DNA of 64,000 bases from Microbacterium sp. USTB-Y (GTDB taxonomy: Bacteria; Actinomycetota; Actinomycetes; Actinomycetales; Microbacteriaceae), in assembly GCF_023703415.1 (NCBI RefSeq), contig NZ_JAGMTU010000004.1, positions 186,001-250,000 on the forward strand. The letters run 5' to 3'. Below the pieces are notes generated by a model, which was given only the letters and a program-made list of their open reading frames with translations, did not search any database and had not been told where the DNA came from. Below are positions 58,791 through 64,000 of this stretch, in pieces. Made by a program: the position numbers and the translations under genes. The stretch's first letter is position 1, and the number at the start of each line of letters is the position of its first letter.

Positions 58791-60254
58791 TCACCAGCTG
58801 ACCGGCAGCGCCTTGCCCTCTTCATACCCCGCGGCCGACTGCAGTCCGACCAGCGCCCGCTCGTGGAACTCCGGGACGGACGAGGCGCCCGCGTAGGTGA
58901 ACGAGGACCGCACTCCCGAGGTGATCATGTCGACCAGGTCCTCGACGCCGGGCCGGAGCGGATCCAGGTAGATCCTCGACGACGAGATGCCCTCGGCGAA
59001 CAGCTCCTTGCGCGCCCGCTCGTAGGCGTCGAGGCGTCCGAAGCGCGCCTGCACGGCCTTGGTCGACGCCATCCCCCAGGACTCCTTGTAGATCCGCCCC
59101 TCGGCGTCCGCCTGCAGCTCGCCCGGAGCCTCGATCGTGCCCGCGAACCAGGAGCCGATCATCACCGACGCGGCGCCCGCGGCGAGCGCCAGGGCGACGT
59201 CGCGCGGATAGCGCACCCCGCCGTCCGCCCACACGTGCGCGCCCAGCTCCGCGGCGGCCTGCGCCGTCTCCAGCACGGCCGAGAACTGCGGGCGGCCGAC
59301 CGCCGTCATCATGCGGGTGGTGCACATCGCACCGGGTCCCACGCCGACCTTGAGGATCGATGCGCCGGCATCGACGAGATCGCGCACGCCGTCCGCCGTG
59401 ACGATGTTGCCCGCCACGATCGGGATGCCCAGCTCGAGCGCCGCGACCGTGCGCAGGGCGCGCAGCATGCCCTCCTGGTGGCCGTGCGCCGTGTCCACCA
59501 CGAGCACGTCGACACCGGCGGCCGCCAGCGCCCTCGCCTTGGCCGCGACGTCGCCGTTGATGCCGACCGCCGCGGCGACCGCGAGGCGCCCCGACGCGTC
59601 GACCGCCGGGCGGTACAGAGTGGAGCGCAGCGCGCCGCGCGCGGTCTGCGTGCCGACGAGGTGACCGTGCTGCAGCACCGTCACCATCTCGGCGTCCACG
59701 GCCGTGATCGCGTCGAATGCGGCACGCGGGTCCGCCACGTCCTCGGCGTCCAGGGACGGGGTGTCCGCGCGGGTCAGGTCGCCCAGCTGCGCGTCGCGCA
59801 GCGCGGTCGCGAGCCGGGCGGCCGGGAGGATTCCGTGGATCGCGTCGATGTGCAGGCCGTCCGGACCGCCGGGCGCCTCCGCGACGACGATGCCGTGCCC
59901 GTCGGTCGCCGGCATCAGCCGCAGCGCGTCCTCCACGGTCGCGAGCGGCGAGAGCACGATCGGGGTGTCCCAGGCGACCGGCTGGCGCTTGACCCAGCGG
60001 ATCGCCTCGTCCAGCTCCTGCAGCGGCATGTCCTGCGGGAGCACGCCGATGCCCCCGCGGCGGGCCAGGGTGGCGGCGAGCCGGGGGCCGGTCACGGAGT
60101 TCATGTTCGAGGACACCAGCGGGATGGTCGCGGGGGTCCCGTCCTGCGGCGCCAGATCCACCTGCAGGCGGCTCGTCACATCGGAGCGACGCGGCACCAG
60201 GAACACGTCGGAGTAGGTGAGATCGACCATCGGGAGTTCGCCGGAGAACTGCAT
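58791..60254 (-). CDS. guaB1: GuaB1-family IMP dehydrogenase-related protein (probable GMP reductase)
   Basis: A 487-residue IMPDH/GMPR-family barrel. LTYSDVFLVP and PLVSSNMNSVTG open it; a CBS region lies at about residues 95-200. The catalytic cysteine is C311 in GPGAMCTTRMMT, followed by WADGGVRYPRDVALALAAGA. Actinobacterial GuaB1 has been reported to be a GMP reductase with CBS control (Mycobacterium smegmatis), so the IMPDH-like label would mislead. The ATG lies six bases after a TACCCT -10 box (leaderless). Confidence 0.92.
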   Translation of the reverse strand: MQFSGELPMVDLTYSDVFLVPRRSDVTSRLQVDLAPQDGTPATIPLVSSNMNSVTGPRLAATLARRGGIGVLPQDMPLQELDEAIRWVKRQPVAWDTPIVLSPLATVEDALRLMPATDGHGIVVAEAPGGPDGLHIDAIHGILPAARLATALRDAQLGDLTRADTPSLDAEDVADPRAAFDAITAVDAEMVTVLQHGHLVGTQTARGALRSTLYRPAVDASGRLAVAAAVGINGDVAAKARALAAAGVDVLVVDTAHGHQEGMLRALRTVAALELGIPIVAGNIVTADGVRDLVDAGASILKVGVGPGAMCTTRMMTAVGRPQFSAVLETAQAAAELGAHVWADGGVRYPRDVALALAAGAASVMIGSWFAGTIEAPGELQADAEGRIYKESWGMASTKAVQARFGRLDAYERARKELFAEGISSSRIYLDPLRPGVEDLVDMITSGVRSSFTYAGASSVPEFHERALVGLQSAAGYEEGKALPVSW

Positions 60255-60260
60255 GCTCTC

Positions 60261-60266
60261 AGGGTA
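60261..60266 (-). promoter_or_regulatory. Leaderless -10 box of guaB1
   Basis: TACCCT on the minus strand, six bases before the guaB1 ATG. Confidence 0.4.
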
Positions 60267-60321
60267 GCCGTCCCCCGCCGGAACGCCTCGGGTGCCGCGG
60301 GTGCCGGCTCGCCCGCCCTGC

Positions 60322-60356
60322 GGATCCGGAATGCCGTGATCCGGATCCGGAATGCC
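60322..60356. repeat. Direct repeat of GGATCCGGAATGCC
   Basis: Two identical 14-base units start at 60322 and 60343, 21 bases apart (two helical turns), in the guaB1-kgd divergent region. Regular spacing suggests a regulator site. Confidence 0.55.
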
Positions 60357-60414
60357 TCCCGTGACCGGGCCGTCGCGCGCCCATGTCGGCGACCGCGGAG
60401 CCCCGCAGACCCGT

Positions 60415-60420
60415 TAGGCT
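60415..60420 (+). promoter_or_regulatory. -10 box of kgd
   Basis: TAGGCT, 81 bases before the kgd GTG. A 28-codon frame (60431-60517) starts just after it and overlaps the kgd start by 16 bases. Confidence 0.4.
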
Positions 60421-60501
60421 TGATACCCGGATGAGTGGCCATACCCGGAGATCACCGGGGACGGATCCCACCGCTTCAGCGACGAAAGAGGGCGATCGAG
60501 C

Positions 60502-63500
60502 GTGTCGAGCCAGGTGACCGGCGTCGGGACTTCTGGAGATGGAGAGTTCGGAGCCAATTCCTGGCTCGTCGACGAGCTGTACGAGCAGTTCAAGGTCGAC
60601 CGCAACTCCGTCGACAAGGAGTGGTGGCCGGTTCTCGAGAACTACCGTCCGTCGGAAGCCGGATCCCCCGCCCCCGCCGCGTCGCCCGCACCGGCCGCGG
60701 CCGCCGAGGTCACGCACCCGGTGACGGCGCCGATCCCGGTGATCGGCCAGCAGCCGGTCGCCCGCACCACGACGAAGCCGGCCCGGCAGGCGCCGATCCC
60801 GGCACAGGCCCAGGACCGCACGGCCGCCGAGCCCGGCGCCGAGCAGCACGAGGACCTCGTGACGCCGCTGCGCGGCATGCCCAAGACCCTCGCCGCCAAC
60901 ATGGACGAGTCTCTGACCGTGCCCACCGCGACGAGCGTGCGCACCGTGCCGGCGAAGCTGATGATCGACAACCGGATCGTCATCAACAACCACATGTCCC
61001 GCACCCGCGGCGGCAAGGTCTCCTTCACGCACCTCATCGGCTGGGCGCTGATCCAGGCACTGAAGGAGTTCCCGAGCCAGAACGTGTACTACGCGGAGGT
61101 CGACGGCAAGCCGAGCGTGGTCGCACCCGCGCACGTCAACCTGGGCATCGCGATCGACATCCCCAAGCCCGACGGCACCCGCGCCCTCCTCGTCCCCTCG
61201 ATCAAGCGCGCCGAGACGCTCACCTTCAGCGAGTACCTCTCCGCCTACGAGGACCTCATCGGGCGCGCCCGCGGCAACAAGCTGACGGCCGCCGACTTCC
61301 AGGGCACCACGCTCTCGCTCACCAACCCGGGCGGCATCGGCACCGTGCACTCGGTGCCGCGTCTGATGAAGGGCCAGGGCTGCATCATCGGCGCCGGCGC
61401 CCTCGAGTACCCGGCCGAGTTCCAGGGATCCAGCCAGAAGACGATCGACGTCCTCGGCATCGGCAAGACGATCACGCTCACCAGCACCTACGACCACCGG
61501 GTCATCCAGGGCGCCGGATCCGGCGAGTTCCTGAAGAAGGTGCACGAGCTCCTCATCGGCGAGCGCGGCTTCTACGAGGGTGTCTTCCGCGCGCTGCGCA
61601 TCCCCTACGCTCCGATCCACTGGAGCAAGGACATCGCGGTCGACCTCGCCGAGCGCATCGACAAGACCGCACGCGTGCAGGAGCTCATCAACTCCTACCG
61701 GGTGCGCGGACATCTCATGGCCGACATCGACCCGCTCGAGTACGTGCAGCGCACGCACCCCGACCTCGAGATCGAGACCCACGGCCTGACGTTCTGGGAC
61801 CTCGACCGAGAGTTCGTCACGAACGGCTTCGGCGGCCAGCGCCAGCTCAAGCTCCGCGAGATCCTCGGTGTCCTGCGCGACTCCTACTGCCGCACGATCG
61901 GCATCGAGTACATGCACATCCAGGATCCGGAGCAGCGCCGCTGGTTCCAGGACAAGGTCGAGGTCAAGTACGTCAAGCCCGGCCACGACGAGCAGCTGCG
62001 CGTGCTCAGCAAGCTCAACGAGGCCGAGGCCTTCGAGACCTTCCTGCAGACCAAGTACGTCGGCCAGAAGCGCTTCTCGCTCGAGGGCGCGGAGTCGCTC
62101 GTGCCGCTGCTCGACGAGATCCTGCAGGGCGCGGCCGGGGCGGGCCTCGACGGCGCCGCGATCGGCATGGCGCACCGAGGCCGGCTGAACGTGCTCGCGA
62201 ACATCGCGGGCAAGACCTATGGTCAGGTCTTCCGCGAGTTCGAGGGCTCCATGCAGCCGGGCAACCAGCGCGGATCCGGCGACGTGAAGTACCACCTGGG
62301 TAAGGAAGGCACCTTCGTCGCCGATGACGGCGCCGAGCTGCCGATCCTCCTCGCGGCCAACCCGTCGCACCTGGAGACCGTGGACGGGGTGCTCGAGGGC
62401 ATCACGCGGGCCAAGCAGGACCGCAAGCCGATCGGGACCTTCACCTGGCTGCCGATCCTCGTGCACGGCGACGCGGCCTTCGCCGGCCAGGGCGTCGTCG
62501 TGGAGACCCTGCAGATGTCGCAGCTGCGCGGCTACCGCACCGGCGGGACCGTGCACGTCGTGGTCAACAACCAGGTCGGCTTCACCACGCTGCCGAACGA
62601 CTCGCGCACCTCCGTGTACGCGACCGACGTCGCCAAGACCATCCAGGCGCCCGTGCTGCACGTGAACGGCGACGACCCCGAGGCCGTGGTGCACGTCGCC
62701 CAGCTCGCCTTCGAGTACCGCGAGCGCTTCCACCGCGACATCGTGATCGACCTCGTCTGCTACCGCCGCCGCGGGCACAACGAGGGCGACGACCCGTCGA
62801 TGACGCAGCCGCTGATGACCGACCTGATCCAGGCGAAGCGCTCCGTCCGCAGTCTGTACACGGACGCGCTCGTCGGCCGCGGCGACATCACCCAGGAAGA
62901 GTACGACCAGGCCAAGGCCGACTTCCAGAACCGCCTGGAGATCGCGTTCGCCGAGACGCACGCGGCGGAGACCGGCGCCACGCCGATCATGCCCGACCTT
63001 CCCCCGGTCGACGCGCAGACGGGATCCCTGGAGTTCTCCGGCGTGCCCGTCGAGGTCGTCCACCTCATCGGCGACGCGCACGCGAACAAGCCCGAGGGCT
63101 TCACCGTGCACCCGAAGCTGCAGCAGGCGATGGCCAAGCGCGTCGACATGAGCCGCAACGGCGGGATCGACTGGGGCTTCGGCGAGCTGCTCGCCTTCGG
63201 GTCCCTGCTGGTCGAGGGCATCCCGGTGCGCCTCGCCGGCCAGGACTCCCGTCGCGGCACCTTCGTGCAGCGCCACGCCGTGCTGCACGACCGCGCGAAC
63301 GGCCAGGAGTGGCTGCCGCTGGCGAACCTCTCCGACAACCAGGCCCGCTTCTTCGTGTACGACTCGCTGCTCAGCGAGTACGCCGCGCTCGGCTTCGAGT
63401 ACGGCTACTCGGTGGAGCGTCCCGAGGCGCTGGTGCTCTGGGAGGCGCAGTTCGGCGACTTCGTCAACGGCGCGCAGTCGGTCATCGACGAGTACATCTC

Positions 63501-64000
63501 CGCGGCCGAGCAGAAGTGGGGCCAGCAGTCGAGCGTCGTGCTGCTGCTGCCGCACGGCTACGAGGGTCAGGGACCGGACCACTCCTCGGCGCGCATGGAG
63601 CGCTTCCTGCAGCTGTGCGCGCAGGACAACATGACGGTCGCGCGCCCGTCCACCCCGGCAAGCTACTTCCACCTGCTCCGCCGGCAGGCGTACGCGCGTC
63701 CGCGCCGACCGCTGATCGTCTTCACGCCGAAGGCCATGCTGCGTCTGCGCGGCGCGACCAGCCCGGTGGAGGACTTCACGCAGGGCCGGTTCGAGACGGT
63801 GATCGACGACAGCCGCGAGCTGGACCGGAACGCCGTCAAGCGCGTGATCTTCCACTCCGGCAAGGTGCACTGGGACCTGGTGTCGGAGCTCGAGAAGAAC
63901 CCCAACCCCGAGGTCGCCCTGGTGCGGGTCGAGCAGCTCTACCCGGTGCCGCTGCGCGCCCTGAAGACCGTAGCCGACACATACCCGAACGCCGAGATCG
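60502..64000 (+). CDS. kgd: Multifunctional 2-oxoglutarate metabolism enzyme Kgd (3' end cut by window edge)
   Basis: Actinobacterial fusion that serves as E1o of 2-oxoglutarate dehydrogenase, 2-oxoglutarate decarboxylase and carboligase. About 1,166 residues are visible. After a short start with WLVDELYEQF and an Ala/Pro linker comes an E2-like acyltransferase domain with TSTYDHRVIQGAGSG (H332). The thiamine-diphosphate E1 part follows (IGMAHRGRLNVLANI, HGDAAFAGQGVV, RRRGHNEGDDPSMTQP). In relatives it is inhibited by GarA/OdhI. GTG 60502 has a weak AGAGGG site upstream. Confidence 0.95.
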   Translation, partial: MSSQVTGVGTSGDGEFGANSWLVDELYEQFKVDRNSVDKEWWPVLENYRPSEAGSPAPAASPAPAAAAEVTHPVTAPIPVIGQQPVARTTTKPARQAPIPAQAQDRTAAEPGAEQHEDLVTPLRGMPKTLAANMDESLTVPTATSVRTVPAKLMIDNRIVINNHMSRTRGGKVSFTHLIGWALIQALKEFPSQNVYYAEVDGKPSVVAPAHVNLGIAIDIPKPDGTRALLVPSIKRAETLTFSEYLSAYEDLIGRARGNKLTAADFQGTTLSLTNPGGIGTVHSVPRLMKGQGCIIGAGALEYPAEFQGSSQKTIDVLGIGKTITLTSTYDHRVIQGAGSGEFLKKVHELLIGERGFYEGVFRALRIPYAPIHWSKDIAVDLAERIDKTARVQELINSYRVRGHLMADIDPLEYVQRTHPDLEIETHGLTFWDLDREFVTNGFGGQRQLKLREILGVLRDSYCRTIGIEYMHIQDPEQRRWFQDKVEVKYVKPGHDEQLRVLSKLNEAEAFETFLQTKYVGQKRFSLEGAESLVPLLDEILQGAAGAGLDGAAIGMAHRGRLNVLANIAGKTYGQVFREFEGSMQPGNQRGSGDVKYHLGKEGTFVADDGAELPILLAANPSHLETVDGVLEGITRAKQDRKPIGTFTWLPILVHGDAAFAGQGVVVETLQMSQLRGYRTGGTVHVVVNNQVGFTTLPNDSRTSVYATDVAKTIQAPVLHVNGDDPEAVVHVAQLAFEYRERFHRDIVIDLVCYRRRGHNEGDDPSMTQPLMTDLIQAKRSVRSLYTDALVGRGDITQEEYDQAKADFQNRLEIAFAETHAAETGATPIMPDLPPVDAQTGSLEFSGVPVEVVHLIGDAHANKPEGFTVHPKLQQAMAKRVDMSRNGGIDWGFGELLAFGSLLVEGIPVRLAGQDSRRGTFVQRHAVLHDRANGQEWLPLANLSDNQARFFVYDSLLSEYAALGFEYGYSVERPEALVLWEAQFGDFVNGAQSVIDEYISAAEQKWGQQSSVVLLLPHGYEGQGPDHSSARMERFLQLCAQDNMTVARPSTPASYFHLLRRQAYARPRRPLIVFTPKAMLRLRGATSPVEDFTQGRFETVIDDSRELDRNAVKRVIFHSGKVHWDLVSELEKNPNPEVALVRVEQLYPVPLRALKTVADTYPNAEI

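Noticed and set aside
60259-63870. A 1,203-residue open frame on the minus strand opposite kgd
   Set aside because: It is a mirror frame of kgd caused by high third-position GC. Its composition is low-complexity Arg/Val/Leu/Asp-rich without domains, while kgd is unmistakable.
1-64000. CRISPR arrays, prophage, integrase, transposase or rRNA
   Set aside because: No regular spacer-repeat array, phage structural gene, recombinase or rRNA sequence was seen on either strand.

Overview
The window is chromosomal DNA from a very GC-rich actinobacterium, most likely a Microbacterium or close Microbacteriaceae relative. The evidence is the base composition, dense ATGA/GTGA gene overlaps, a Kgd-type 2-oxoglutarate enzyme, NgcEFG-type sugar uptake, GuaB1, DUF3097, and many starts lying 6-7 bases after a -10 hexamer (leaderless transcripts). 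No phage, plasmid, CRISPR array or transposase is visible.

Layout. 1-7.1 kb: hom (cut by the left edge) and lysA, a VOC protein, a BrkB-type membrane protein, a DUF2993 protein and argS. 7.1-14.7 kb: amino-sugar island 1, with a divergent BadF/BcrA-type sugar kinase, an RpiR regulator, a SIS protein, the ngcEFG ABC importer and a cytoplasmic GH29 alpha-L-fucosidase. 14.8-27.9 kb: glycan island 2. A leftward operon encodes two permeases, a lipoprotein binding protein, a DUF2264 protein, a second GH29 fucosidase, a secreted propeller/lectin protein and a Gfo/Idh/MocA oxidoreductase. Divergent from it are a D-2-hydroxyacid dehydrogenase and a LacI regulator. Two matching LacI-type operators lie between the arms. 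Together the islands look like a system for taking in and cutting fucosylated GlcNAc-containing glycans.

28-42.7 kb: tRNA-Arg(CCG), small membrane proteins, trmB, DUF3097, a TPM-domain/PspA pair, an arginase-fold protein with an altered metal ligand, an iron-box-controlled SIP-domain protein, a tyrosine phosphatase, an alpha/beta hydrolase and a five-gene peptide/nickel-type ABC importer. 42.7-46.2 kb: a tightly coupled leftward operon (SDR, S51 peptidase-like, ung, GNAT, Asp/Glu racemase).

46.4-50.5 kb: metY and metX, normally neighbours, are separated by an AbiEi-winged-helix/nuclease-like gene flanked by two copies of a 78-bp palindromic repeat; this is the strongest candidate for an undescribed element here. 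50.5-64 kb: NUDIX, MFS, thiamine-binding protein, GT87-like, NAD(P)H-hydrate dehydratase, Old Yellow Enzyme, two CNNM-type CBS proteins behind a Pro/Asp-starting leader ORF (possible Mg2+-sensing leader), guaB1 and the start of kgd (cut by the right edge).

Many starts were chosen from Shine-Dalgarno spacing, -10 spacing and overlap with the preceding stop, so several genes are shorter than the longest open frame.
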